From: Pantoea septica
GTDB lineage: Bacteria; Pseudomonadota; Gammaproteobacteria; Enterobacterales; Enterobacteriaceae
Direction: 5' to 3'
NCBI RefSeq assembly: GCF_002095575.1
Contig: NZ_MLJJ01000011.1
Span: 58,798-122,797, forward strand
Length of the DNA: 64,000 nt
This document shows, one piece after another, positions 1 through 8,874 of the stretch (within the stretch, counting starts at the first letter, position 1; each line of letters begins with the position of its first letter). Both the position numbers and the translations under genes were made by a program. The notes beneath the pieces were generated by a model. That model ran no database searches. It worked only from the letters and a program-made list of their open reading frames with translations, and had not been told where the DNA came from.

Positions 1-914
1 CGCAGATGCGTTTTGCTGGCGAATATATCCTGGATAATCGCCTGTTTCGCGGCCGGGTCGGGCTCGCGGCGCACGCAGTGGCAGACGCTCAACGCTTCGT
101 GTGTAATCTGCGCATGAAAAGCCGGATAGATGGTCACGCTCTCTTTGTAGCGCGCGTTGATCTCCTCCAGCATGCGGGCGATCTTCAGGTAGTGGCGCTG
201 ATACTCCACGTTGCGCTGGCCGGTACGCTTGCGGTTGCTGATCGAGGCGTCGTGCATGTAGTAGCGATAGAGCACCTGTTCGGTATAGCGTACGCGCTGC
301 GCGTTGAGCATAAATTCGGTGGTCCAGGGAATATCCTGATGATGCAACCCTGGTTCGAACCAGAGCTGCTTCTGCTCGATCAGCGACCGGCGGTAGATGC
401 CCAGCCAGACCACGTGCAGGTAACGCCGGGTTTTCAGCGCGGTATTGAGCCAGGCGGCGCCGCCCAGCACCGGCGTGCTGCGCAGGCGCTCCAGCGGGAT
501 CATCGGCCTGGTGCGCTGGTCGCGCTGGAAAAACCATTCGGCGTTGCACTGCGCGGCGTCGAGATCGTCCTGTTCCGCCATCTCTACCAGCGTTTTATAC
601 ATCTCGGGCCGCATGGTGTCGTCTGAATCGGGAAAGGTGACGTATTTGCCGCGCGCGACGCGCAGTCCAGCATTGCGCGCGCGCGATACGCCGCCGTTTT
701 CCTGATGAATAACCCTGATATGGGGATGCTGCGCCGCCCAGGCGTCGGCGCGCGCGCCGGAATCGTCGGTAGAGCCGTCGTCGACGATAATGATTTCCAG
801 CGAGGTCAGAGTCTGCGCCAGCAGCGACTGCATAAAGGCATCAAACATCTCGCCCGCGTTGTACATGGGAGAGATGATGCTGAGCAAAGGGGAAGAATCA
901 GGCTGTCCTGTCAT
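1..914 (-). CDS. waaH: WaaH/YibD-like LPS core glycosyltransferase (partial)
   Basis: The frame is open from an ATG at 914 to the window edge, giving 304 residues of a family about 344 long, so the C-terminus is missing. It is a GT2 enzyme: the nucleotide-binding motif IIIVDDGSTDDS is near residue 40 and the DxD-type motif FPDSDD near residue 95. The stretch with GLHHQDIPWTTEFM and RYTEQVLYRYYMHD closely matches E. coli YibD (WaaH), which adds glucuronic acid to the third heptose of the inner core. That gene is PhoB-activated in E. coli; no Pho box is readable here because it is internal to an operon. The start overlaps the upstream GT9 stop by 4 bp (ATGA), implying translational coupling. 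In K-12 yibD sits beside tdh instead. Confidence 0.85.
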   Translation of the reverse strand, partial: MTGQPDSSPLLSIISPMYNAGEMFDAFMQSLLAQTLTSLEIIIVDDGSTDDSGARADAWAAQHPHIRVIHQENGGVSRARNAGLRVARGKYVTFPDSDDTMRPEMYKTLVEMAEQDDLDAAQCNAEWFFQRDQRTRPMIPLERLRSTPVLGGAAWLNTALKTRRYLHVVWLGIYRRSLIEQKQLWFEPGLHHQDIPWTTEFMLNAQRVRYTEQVLYRYYMHDASISNRKRTGQRNVEYQRHYLKIARMLEEINARYKESVTIYPAFHAQITHEALSVCHCVRREPDPAAKQAIIQDIFASKTHL

Positions 915-2020
915 ATTTTCTGTTTGTTTTTCCGTCGCGCCAGCTGCTTGTCCAGCCTGGCGGAAATAAAATCATGGATATCGTTAAGCTTGCGTGCATC
1001 CAGCTTATAAAGCTGTTCAGCTGGATGATGAAACTGGTAGAGCGCCTCAAAGACGAACGAGGAGGGCGCGATGTGGTCTGGGCCAATCAACAGCACGTCG
1101 CCAAGAGGACGTTGCTCCTCAACGCTGCACGGCCCGTATATCAGGATCACCGGCACCTGCTGCGCGTCCGCGATATAGACATTCCCGGAGTCAGAGGCGA
1201 CGTAAAAGTCCATTTCGCCAATGGCGGCCGGCAGGCTCTCTAGCGGAAGCTTACCGATGAGATTAACAATATTCTCTCGCTCGCCGGTTACCTTGAAAAG
1301 CTCCTGCAGGCGGGTCTGCTCATTGGGGGCGCCAAAGGCGTAAAAAGTGCAGGATAAATCGTCCAGGCTATCGAACAGCGTTTTCCAGATGGCGGGTGGA
1401 ATGGTTTTGGCCTGGTTGCCTGCGGTAATGCTAAAGCCGATCCTGACGCCCTGACCCGAATAAATCTCTTCCGGCAGATTCTCTGGTTGCCAGAGCGGGC
1501 GGGTAGCGTGAGTCGGGTAGCTCTCTTTAGTAAAAGAACGATCGGCCAGTTTCAAATAGTTCTCGACCGTTAGCGTGTTTTTTTCATGGCTGACCACGCC
1601 GCTGGCGGTCAGGTAAAAAATGTCCTGATAGGCTTTGCGCTTATAGGTGGTTAAAAATTGCTTATTGCTGGCGTTGCAGCAGGCGGCGATAAATAAATTC
1701 AGGTTGTTGGGATGCAGCAGATAGATATTGTCGTAACGATTTAGAAGCCGCCATATCAGCCTGAACTTCTTTATCAGGCTGCTTTTGTGATCTTCGATAT
1801 ACCAGAGGGTGTCCAGCGTATCATCGCGCTCCGCCAGCGGTGCAACGCTGCGGCTTAGCAGCGCATCGCTTTTTTGCAGATGGGCAAGCAGCGGCGTGAT
1901 ATTCACGAAATCGCCGATTTTTGCTGTCTGAATCACAAGGTTTTTACCCGTGCGGGGATGCAGCAGCTTCATCATCCACTTGACCGGCAGAAACAGCAGA
2001 AAAAGTATTACGTAATTCAA
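911..2020 (-). CDS. GT9 family glycosyltransferase (heptosyltransferase-like)
   Basis: A 369-residue protein with the two-domain layout of ADP-heptose:LPS heptosyltransferases. The N-terminal motif VIQTAKIGDFVNITPL and the C-terminal acceptor/donor region MDFYVASDSGNVYIADAQ with ILIYGP are typical of GT9. A hydrophobic N-terminal stretch may anchor it to the inner membrane. It is more diverged than waaC and waaF in this window, so it may be a WaaQ-like HepIII transferase or another core heptosyltransferase; the sugar cannot be read from sequence. The start is a TTG preceded by AAGGGA; the next in-frame ATG lies 15 codons in. It sits between the WabH-like gene (42 bp gap) and waaH (4 bp overlap). 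Confidence 0.75.
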   Translation of the reverse strand: MNYVILFLLFLPVKWMMKLLHPRTGKNLVIQTAKIGDFVNITPLLAHLQKSDALLSRSVAPLAERDDTLDTLWYIEDHKSSLIKKFRLIWRLLNRYDNIYLLHPNNLNLFIAACCNASNKQFLTTYKRKAYQDIFYLTASGVVSHEKNTLTVENYLKLADRSFTKESYPTHATRPLWQPENLPEEIYSGQGVRIGFSITAGNQAKTIPPAIWKTLFDSLDDLSCTFYAFGAPNEQTRLQELFKVTGERENIVNLIGKLPLESLPAAIGEMDFYVASDSGNVYIADAQQVPVILIYGPCSVEEQRPLGDVLLIGPDHIAPSSFVFEALYQFHHPAEQLYKLDARKLNDIHDFISARLDKQLARRKNKQKI

Positions 2021-2062
2021 AATATTTTCCCTTTATCCGGTCACGCCGAAAGGGAGACCTTT

Positions 2063-3205
2063 TTAGCTCGTAAGCTGCGGAGCGGCAGATAATTCCGTAT
2101 GCGACCGCTGCGCAAGCTGTAGATACTGTTCGCAAATAACGGAGAGACTATAAATGCTTAGGTCGAGATGTTGCAACTCGGGCGGACAATGATAGATTTC
2201 ACGCATTTTCTCCGCCAGAGAGGCGGCGTTCATCTCAGCGAGCCCGCGCGCCAAATCGTGCGTCAGGATCGTTGCCGGCCCGCCCGGGCAGCGCGTGCTG
2301 ACGACCGGCGTCTGGCAGATCAAGGCTTCGACCAGCACATTGCCGAATCCTTCGCTATCGGAGCTGACGACCAGCAGCCGGGCATGGCGTATCCAGGGAT
2401 AGGGATTCGCCTGAAATCCCTGAAAGATCAACCGTTCTGCAATACCCAGGCTATCCGCCAGGCGGCGCAGCTGCGCCGTGCGTTCAGGGCTGCCCTGGCC
2501 AAGCAGCACCAGCGGAGCCTGAATACCGCTTTGCGCATAGGCTTCAAGCAGCCTGTCGTGGCGTTTGGTTTCGTGGAAGCGACCCACATGGAGAATAAAA
2601 TCGGTGCCGGCCAGCGGGCAGGGTTTCGCCGCTAGCTGTATGATCTGTTCGAAATCGAATGGATTGGCGATCACCTGGGTACGGCTCGGTCGTACGCCAA
2701 CGTTTTCAATTAAATCCTCAAGCACATAGGGCGAGACGGCGATCAGCTGGCTGTCCTGGTAGACATGGCGTATTTTTAAGCGTTTCAGCCATAGAGAGAA
2801 TCCCGTCTTACGCGCCAGGTAAGAGGCTGAAAAGACGCCGTGCAGGCAGTACCAGGTTTTATCAGGATCCAGCACGCGCGAGTGCTTGACGATACGATCG
2901 GTTTTATGGAGATGTGAAAGCGCCAGGTCGAACGCGCCCTCAGCCTTTTGCGCCTGGTTAACGGCCTGATCGAGCAGGCGCGCGCGACGATGCGTTTCGG
3001 TGAGTTTACGCCAGGGCAGTTTACAGCGATCTTTAATCACCTTGTAATCGACGCCTTCAGGAATAGGGTAGTCGCATACGCTACGTAAAGAGAAGAGCGA
3101 GACGCGATGTCCCAGCGCCGCCATCCCTTCCGCCAGCGTCAGCACGACTTTTTCAGCGCCTCCGCCAGGCAAGCCATCAATGATCATCAGTATGCGTTTC
3201 GACAA
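2063..3205 (-). CDS. wabH: WabH-like LPS core glycosyltransferase (GT4)
   Basis: A 380-residue GT-B enzyme of family GT4. The N-terminal glycine-rich loop IDGLPGGGAEKVVLTL, a donor-domain motif LHVGRFHETKRHD and the EX7E motif in SDSEGFGNVLVEA are all visible. The N-terminus resembles WabH of Klebsiella and Serratia, which adds GlcNAc to the core before deacetylation by WabN. A WabN-like deacetylase lies next door in divergent orientation, which supports the assignment. The start is a TTG with AGGTAGG upstream. It leads the three-gene leftward unit wabH-GT9-waaH. Acceptor and donor remain inferred; another GT4 core transferase is possible. Confidence 0.65.
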   Translation of the reverse strand: MSKRILMIIDGLPGGGAEKVVLTLAEGMAALGHRVSLFSLRSVCDYPIPEGVDYKVIKDRCKLPWRKLTETHRRARLLDQAVNQAQKAEGAFDLALSHLHKTDRIVKHSRVLDPDKTWYCLHGVFSASYLARKTGFSLWLKRLKIRHVYQDSQLIAVSPYVLEDLIENVGVRPSRTQVIANPFDFEQIIQLAAKPCPLAGTDFILHVGRFHETKRHDRLLEAYAQSGIQAPLVLLGQGSPERTAQLRRLADSLGIAERLIFQGFQANPYPWIRHARLLVVSSDSEGFGNVLVEALICQTPVVSTRCPGGPATILTHDLARGLAEMNAASLAEKMREIYHCPPELQHLDLSIYSLSVICEQYLQLAQRSHTELSAAPQLTS

Positions 3206-3517
3206 AATACCTACCTCAACATGCCAGCCTGTATAGAGTGAAACCTAAGGCTGTCTCGACCTGGCAGCAAAAAAGTGTATAAAACTAATCTCGTTATCGC
3301 GCAATTTTAAAGGAGTCGCGACAGAAAATCCTAACCTTGCTTTTCATAACCTTAACTTAACAACACGTAAGAAATTACAGTGTAAATAAGTTTAGTTTAA
3401 CCAAACATGCTCTGCTTTAAGAGAAGCAAGGAGGGGCCGCGGTTAAATTTTTTGCGACTTGTGCTCAGCCTGCGTAACATAACGCTTTATAGCGACACCT
3501 CGTATTACGGATAAGTC
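3206..3517. other. AT-rich divergent promoter region, wabH/wabN
   Basis: This 312-bp gap separates the divergent wabH-like and wabN-like genes and is clearly richer in A+T than its surroundings. It must carry both promoters, but I could not pick a confident -35/-10 pair. No ops (GGCGGTAG) element and no well-spaced PhoP box were found. No open frame of note is present. Confidence 0.5.
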
Positions 3518-4495
3518 ATGGAAAAACCAGCTTTTTTAATTACGCTTGATACTGAAGGCGATAACCTGTGGCGCAACCGCAGCGGCCAGGTCACGACGCA
3601 TAACGTCCGTTTTCTGCCGCGTTTTCAGTCGCTTTGTGAAAAATATGATTTTAAACCGACCTGGCTGACCAATTACGAGATGGCGAGCGATCCCGACTAT
3701 GTCGATTTTGCCCGCGATTTTCTGGCGCGCGGACAAGGTGAAGTGGGTATGCACCTGCACGCCTGGCATAGTCCGCCCGCTCACGCGCTGACCGATGATG
3801 ACTGGCGCTATCAACCCTACCTTATCGAATATCCTGAGCAGATCCTGCGCGACAAGGTCGCCTTTATGACCGATCTGCTGGAGGAGACGTTTCAGACCAA
3901 AATGCGCAGCCATCGCGCAGGCCGTTGGGCGTTCAACGAAATCTACGCGCAGGCGCTGGTGGATAACGGCTACCTTGTCGACTGTTCCGTCACGCCGCGC
4001 GTCGACTGGCGCGCCTCTGCCGGCGCGCCGCAGGGAAAGGGCGGCACCGATTACAGCCGTTTCCCTGACCACGCCTATTTTCTCGATCTCAACGATATCT
4101 CGCAGCCTGGCCAGTCAGACCTGCTGGAAGTGCCTATGAGCATCCAGTATCGGCACGGGATTTTTGCCAGCCGATTGAAAAAAACCTGGGATAGCCTGCG
4201 CGGCAAGCGGCGGGGTCCTTCCGTAAACTGGCTCCGGCCGGTCGACGGCAACGTCGCGCAGATGAAGCGAGTGGCAGAGCAGTGCTTGAGCCAGGGCAGC
4301 GACTACGTAGAGTTTATGCTGCACTCTTCCGAATTCATGCCCGACGGCAGCCCGACCTTTAAAAATGAGGCGGATATTGAGCGTTTGTATGACGATCTGG
4401 AGCAACTGTTTAGCTGGCTGCAGAGCCGCACTCAGGGCCTGACGCTGACCGAGTTTGCCGTGCAGAAAAAGCAGCAGTTACTCCTCGCGGTATAG
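3518..4495 (+). CDS. wabN: WabN-like LPS core GlcNAc deacetylase
   Basis: A 325-residue polysaccharide-deacetylase-type protein without signal peptide. The N-terminus TLDTEGDNLW carries the catalytic/metal Asp, GMHLHAWHSPP gives the metal-binding histidines, and SHRAGRW and LHSSEFMPDG follow. This arrangement matches WabN of Klebsiella, a cytoplasmic enzyme that deacetylates the GlcNAc added by WabH to leave glucosamine in the core. It stands alone on the plus strand between two leftward core operons. Its last 18 bp overlap the 3' end of the convergent GT2 gene. Function follows from family and neighbourhood; the exact core residue is inferred. Confidence 0.7.
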   Translation: MEKPAFLITLDTEGDNLWRNRSGQVTTHNVRFLPRFQSLCEKYDFKPTWLTNYEMASDPDYVDFARDFLARGQGEVGMHLHAWHSPPAHALTDDDWRYQPYLIEYPEQILRDKVAFMTDLLEETFQTKMRSHRAGRWAFNEIYAQALVDNGYLVDCSVTPRVDWRASAGAPQGKGGTDYSRFPDHAYFLDLNDISQPGQSDLLEVPMSIQYRHGIFASRLKKTWDSLRGKRRGPSVNWLRPVDGNVAQMKRVAEQCLSQGSDYVEFMLHSSEFMPDGSPTFKNEADIERLYDDLEQLFSWLQSRTQGLTLTEFAVQKKQQLLLAV

Positions 4496-5485
4496 CGCCG
4501 CAGCAGGCTTTTTTTTGCCAATGCGGCGTAGTGAAGAAAAAAAGGTATCCAGACCGGGATAGCGCATCTGCCAGTACTTCTTCGGTCTGCAGTAGCCTCG
4601 ACACAGCACGGCGGCGGCTTTCAGCGCTTTTCGGGTATCGGCGGAGTAGTAGTAGTAGCCATGCAGCGCCTTTGACATGCTTTTTACTTCGCTAAAGCAG
4701 TTCAGCATCATGCCCGTCGCCAGCCTTTGAAAATCAGGCTCACTGCGTCTCGCTTCAGCCATCGTCCTTATTTTTTCCAGCGCGAACAGCATGTCGCTGA
4801 TATCGCCTGGACGAACGTTGCGCGTTATGCCGCGGCGGTTGTCGCGGTAGTAATAAAGCGTGTTCTCCAGATGGCTAATCCGGCGCGTTTTGAAGTACTG
4901 AAAGGGCGTAAAAATAACATCTTCATAGCGACGGCCATCTTCGAAACGCTCATCAGCCAGCAGGGTATGGCGATAGATGCGGTTCCACAAGTGCCACATT
5001 GCGCGTTGAAACAGCGGTTGCAAGCAGGCGAGCCCCTGCGAAGAAAAATCATAGGGCGTTCGCTGCGCCGTTTCGCTCTGCGGCGCGACAGGCGGCGTCT
5101 CATCAAAGCGTGCATAGTTGAAATCAATCAGGTCATCGCTGCCTGCAAGCAGCACGGGCTTAATGACCGCATAGTAGTTGCTGCTTACCAGGTCGTCGCC
5201 GTCCAGGAAGGTCACAAACTCGCCGTGCGCATGCCGTAACCCCACATTGCGCGTTGTCGCAATGCCCTGATTTTCCTGGCGGATAAAGGTGATATGGCAG
5301 TGAGCGTAGCGCGCCACCAGTGCCGTAACCTGCTGTGTTGAGCTATCGGTCGAGCCATCATCGATAATTACGACCTGCATATCGTCATCAGCCTGGGTCA
5401 GCAGCGAGGTCAGGCAGGCGGTAATAAACGCCTCGTCATTGTGAAAAGGAACAATGACGCTCAGCAAATAGCGCTGTTTTGCCAT
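4478..5485 (-). CDS. GT2 family glycosyltransferase in LPS core locus
   Basis: A 335-residue GT-A glycosyltransferase. Motifs LSVIVPFHND, VVIIDDGSTDSS and TFLDGDD (the DxD metal site) lie in the first 110 residues. The start chosen is the ATG whose first base is shared with the waaL stop (TAATG), although the frame stays open for 22 codons further upstream inside waaL. The product is soluble, with a basic C-terminal tail that could contact the membrane. It closes the hldD-to-waaL operon, so it likely adds an outer-core sugar. Donor and acceptor cannot be read from sequence. Confidence 0.75.
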   Translation of the reverse strand: MAKQRYLLSVIVPFHNDEAFITACLTSLLTQADDDMQVVIIDDGSTDSSTQQVTALVARYAHCHITFIRQENQGIATTRNVGLRHAHGEFVTFLDGDDLVSSNYYAVIKPVLLAGSDDLIDFNYARFDETPPVAPQSETAQRTPYDFSSQGLACLQPLFQRAMWHLWNRIYRHTLLADERFEDGRRYEDVIFTPFQYFKTRRISHLENTLYYYRDNRRGITRNVRPGDISDMLFALEKIRTMAEARRSEPDFQRLATGMMLNCFSEVKSMSKALHGYYYYSADTRKALKAAAVLCRGYCRPKKYWQMRYPGLDTFFSSLRRIGKKKPAAALYREE

Positions 5486-6741
5486 TAACACCGATCCTCG
5501 GATGGATAAGACTGCTTTGCGATCATAACGCTGAAGATAATTGCCAGACAATAAAGCAGCGTTCCTTCCGTACTGAAGAAAATAACGTCGCTCAGGCCGT
5601 AAATGATGAGCGAGATCCCGACAGAAAGTAACGCCGGGTTGCGCAGCGGCCTGAAGGCGCTGTAAATCAGGCTCAGGTAGAGGCCGATAAGCGAAACAAT
5701 GCCGAACAGGCCTTTGATTGAAAAGTTTTCCAGCACTTCATTATGCATATGCACGGTGAGATAGATTTGCGCACCGTACAGGCTGGGGTTTTGTTTGATA
5801 AGGGCTTCCGCTTTCTCGCCGCGCTCTTCAGCCGACTGCCCTGCCAGGGCGGTGGCGCCGGTTTTCATGGCGACGGTCTGCATGCTAAGACGGGAGATAA
5901 TCGAATTCTCTCCCTGCGTCTCGTGCATCATCGCAATGTTATCTTTGAGATCCTGAATCCGCGCCTGAATTTTGCTCTGAAACACCAGCGCGCTAATCAC
6001 CAGCAATACAGGCAGGGCGGTAAAGAGAATGATTTTATGCTTACGCTGAATGACATCTTTGGTGAACAGCACCTGAATCATCACCAGAATGGGATAAGCC
6101 AGCATAGCCGCGCGCGTTCCGGTCAGAATAATCGTGGTATAGGTCACCATGAACAGCAGGGCAAACAACCAGATTTTATGCCGCGTTCTAAATAACAGCG
6201 CGGATTTAATAAAAATCAGGTTCACCGCGGTAAGGATATAGGCGGCGATGGTGGCGCGATCGTAATTAAGCTCAACGCGGCCGATCTCGAGATGGATCCC
6301 CTGATACAGCGCATAGGCGTTTACGGCGACGCCTGTAATCATGGCGGCAACCAGCGCGCTGCGCTGGCGGATGCGCTGGTCATTCAGCGTAACCAGCAGC
6401 AGAAACGAGGCTGCAATTTGCAGCCTGCCGGTTGACTGATACTGGCGGTAGAGCGTGATGTAATCGCCCGGCTGTTTATAGATTGTCGTCCAGAGAATGC
6501 TCACCAGTCCGACCAGAAAAAGGGCGACGGGCAACACCAGATGTTTTTTCTCTTGCAGATAATATCTGGCGTGGATGATAAACCCCGCCAGCGCCAGATA
6601 GCTGGTGATGTAAAAAACGTTTCTGCCGAATGAACCGCCGAAGGGCGAGGTCAAAAAGGCGAGCGCGCAGCCGGCGAAAATAAGCAGGCTAAAATAGAGA
6701 TGCGGCGAATCCTGTCGAAATAGCGTCAGCTTAATGTTCAT
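5485..6741 (-). CDS. waaL: O-antigen ligase WaaL
   Basis: A 418-residue polytopic inner-membrane protein with about twelve hydrophobic segments and one large periplasmic loop around residues 260-345. The loop ends with the conserved histidine motif VHMHNEVLENFSIKG, characteristic of the WaaL/O-antigen polymerase-ligase superfamily. The enzyme joins undecaprenyl-linked O-antigen to lipid A-core on the periplasmic face. Basic residues near TGTRAAM fit the known need for periplasmic arginines. It overlaps the upstream GT4 stop by 11 bp and shares one base with the downstream GT2 start. Sequence is poorly conserved in this family, so topology and context carry the call. Confidence 0.85.
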   Translation of the reverse strand: MNIKLTLFRQDSPHLYFSLLIFAGCALAFLTSPFGGSFGRNVFYITSYLALAGFIIHARYYLQEKKHLVLPVALFLVGLVSILWTTIYKQPGDYITLYRQYQSTGRLQIAASFLLLVTLNDQRIRQRSALVAAMITGVAVNAYALYQGIHLEIGRVELNYDRATIAAYILTAVNLIFIKSALLFRTRHKIWLFALLFMVTYTTIILTGTRAAMLAYPILVMIQVLFTKDVIQRKHKIILFTALPVLLVISALVFQSKIQARIQDLKDNIAMMHETQGENSIISRLSMQTVAMKTGATALAGQSAEERGEKAEALIKQNPSLYGAQIYLTVHMHNEVLENFSIKGLFGIVSLIGLYLSLIYSAFRPLRNPALLSVGISLIIYGLSDVIFFSTEGTLLYCLAIIFSVMIAKQSYPSEDRC

Positions 6742-7909
6742 CGTTACTACCCGTTATGGCGCTCAGCGCGCCGTTAAATTCAGTCCTGAAAACGGCGTAA
6801 TCAAAATGCTCTTTTGTCCATTGTTTCGCCTGTTGGCTAAAACGCTGATAGGTTTGCTGATCAAATAAGGTTTCTACCGCATCCGCACAGGCGACATGAG
6901 AAAGCAGCAGCGGCCGGGTCATGATATTTCGCACAGGATCGTAGACGTCGTAAGGAAAATCGACGCGTATTCCCGTCAGCTTTTCATGCTCTTCAATGGA
7001 GACGGAAGGCGTAAGGCCGATGCCGCATACGCCGTTTTTTATTACTTCAGGCTGCCCGTCGACCAGTGGATAAATAACCGGGACGCCGAAATAGAGAGAC
7101 TCCATGCAGGAGAGACCGAAAGGTTCCGTTACCGGCGTGCTCATATAGATATCGATGCGGTTGAAAAAGGGCGCGATATCCTGCTGGAAGCCGCTAAAGG
7201 TGACCTTATCCTCAATGCCCAGCCTGCTGGCCAGCGCGATAAAGGCGTCGCGATCGGGCCCTTTGCCGGCGATCTCAAGCGTCACGTCATGGCCGCGGCG
7301 CAGCAACTCTTTTAGCGTCAGCAGCGTGACGCTTATTCCTTTCAGGCTGACCTGACGCGAGGCGGTGCCGATTTTGATCGGCGACGTGAGCACGCGCTGT
7401 TCCAGGCGTATGCCGGGCGGCGTCATGATGCGGTTAATGACCACATAATGGGGGCAGGGCAGGTTGAAACGATGCTTCATCACCTGAGAAGAGGCTGACG
7501 AGGCGGAGATTACGCCATCTAACATGCGCATAAAACTCAGGGTCTTATGATTCTCTGGATAGCGCCAGGAGCAGCCATGATCGTAATAGACCAGCTTCGC
7601 GCGTTTCGGTTTGGCCGTCAGCCGCGGCACCAGGTCCCAGACGACGATCGCCTGCGCATCGCTGGCTTCAACCCGCTTCTGCAGCAGATATTTCCTGAGA
7701 AACTGAGGCGCCTTGAGCCGAAGGCCATTAACTAACCGGTTGGCGAAAACGATCTTTTGCTGCGGCATCTGACGCCGGATATCTTCGTCAATCTCATTGC
7801 TGATGCAGATTACATCATCTTTGCCATCGGAAAAGTCGTTGATATATTGAAGAAAAAGGCGCTCGACGCCGCCCATCTTGCCGAGATTGATAATGTGGAG
7901 CTTTTTCAT
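6731..7909 (-). CDS. GT4 family glycosyltransferase in LPS core operon
   Basis: A 392-residue GT-B enzyme starting at MKKLHIINLGKMGGVERL, where the glycine-rich acceptor loop is at the N-terminus. The EX7E motif is seen in EPFGLSCMESLYFGVP and a donor-binding segment in GTASRQVSLKG. The ATG overlaps the waaC stop as ATGA, so a longer frame extending upstream is ignored. Position between waaC and waaL indicates an inner- or outer-core sugar transferase, but it is not a recognisable WaaG or WabG (those begin with a different motif). The specific linkage is unknown. Confidence 0.75.
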   Translation of the reverse strand: MKKLHIINLGKMGGVERLFLQYINDFSDGKDDVICISNEIDEDIRRQMPQQKIVFANRLVNGLRLKAPQFLRKYLLQKRVEASDAQAIVVWDLVPRLTAKPKRAKLVYYDHGCSWRYPENHKTLSFMRMLDGVISASSASSQVMKHRFNLPCPHYVVINRIMTPPGIRLEQRVLTSPIKIGTASRQVSLKGISVTLLTLKELLRRGHDVTLEIAGKGPDRDAFIALASRLGIEDKVTFSGFQQDIAPFFNRIDIYMSTPVTEPFGLSCMESLYFGVPVIYPLVDGQPEVIKNGVCGIGLTPSVSIEEHEKLTGIRVDFPYDVYDPVRNIMTRPLLLSHVACADAVETLFDQQTYQRFSQQAKQWTKEHFDYAVFRTEFNGALSAITGSNDEH

Positions 7910-8874
7910 CCTAAAAACGTCTCCAGCCTTTCGGCCACCGCTTGCGCACTGATATCTGACATGCTGTTGCCCTGAGGTGGGCAGAGAGCCTGCTGGTTCT
8001 GCCCATATCCCCCAATCAGCCCCGGATCCGTTGGCCCATAAAGCGTGATATTGGGGCGATCGAGCGCTGCGGTCAGATGGCTTAGGCCGGTATCCACCGA
8101 CACCACCGCCTTCGCGCCTGCCAGCTCGCGCGCTATCGCTTCCAGCGTCAGCTTCGGCAGCACCTCGACATAGTCGAAGCCTTCCGCCAGGCGTTGGGCG
8201 CGCTGATGCTCGTGCTCGGCGCCCCACGGCAGCTTGATATGCAGCCCCGAGTGCTGGAGCAGGCCGATCAGCTCGCGCCAGTGGCTTTCCGGCCAGTGCT
8301 TGTTGTCGCGCGTCGTGGCATGGAGAAACACCAGATAGGGAGCGATATCCTGCGGCACGTCGCCCATAAAGTGCGCGGCGATGGCGTAGTCGCCCTGGGT
8401 TTGCGGCTTCTCGTAGCCGAGACTCTTCGCGAACAGCTCGCGCGTGCGCTCTACCGCATGCTGCTTTTTATCAATCTCATGGCGTTGGTCGTACCACCAG
8501 CTGGCGAAGGGTTCGCGCGCGCTGCGGCTATCCTGGCCATGCTTGACGCCTCTGGCGAGACGGGTCACCAGCGCGGCGCTTTTGATCAGCCCCTGCGCGT
8601 CGATCACCACATCATACTGGCGCGACTGCAAATCGCGCTTGAAGCGCACCCGCTCTTCGCGCTGCTGGCTGCCGAACCAGTGTTTGCGCCAGCGGCGAAT
8701 GGCGACCGGCAGGACTTTATCCACCGCCGGATGCCAGGAGGGGATCTGGGCGAAATTCTCTTCCACCACCCAGTCGAAGCGAATGCCAGGGATCGCCTGC
8801 ATCGCGTCGGTTAAAGCGGGAAGGGTATGAAGCACATCGCCCATTGACGACGTTTTGACGATCAGGACGTGCAT
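7906..8874 (-). CDS. waaC: LPS heptosyltransferase I (WaaC)
   Basis: A 322-residue GT9 enzyme that adds the first L,D-heptose to Kdo2-lipid A at the inner face of the inner membrane. The N-terminus VLIVKTSSMGDVLHTLPAL, the mid-region DAQGLIKSAALVTRLA and the C-terminal VVSVDTGLSHLTAALDRP with LYGPTDP are hallmarks of WaaC. Length equals the E. coli protein closely. It overlaps waaF by 13 bp and the following GT4 by 4 bp, so the operon is tightly coupled. Confidence 0.96.
   Translation of the reverse strand: MHVLIVKTSSMGDVLHTLPALTDAMQAIPGIRFDWVVEENFAQIPSWHPAVDKVLPVAIRRWRKHWFGSQQREERVRFKRDLQSRQYDVVIDAQGLIKSAALVTRLARGVKHGQDSRSAREPFASWWYDQRHEIDKKQHAVERTRELFAKSLGYEKPQTQGDYAIAAHFMGDVPQDIAPYLVFLHATTRDNKHWPESHWRELIGLLQHSGLHIKLPWGAEHEHQRAQRLAEGFDYVEVLPKLTLEAIARELAGAKAVVSVDTGLSHLTAALDRPNITLYGPTDPGLIGGYGQNQQALCPPQGNSMSDISAQAVAERLETFLG

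Noticed and set aside
3206..3517. JUMPstart/ops element in the LPS locus
   Set aside because: No GGCGGTAG core was found on either strand of the intergenic region.
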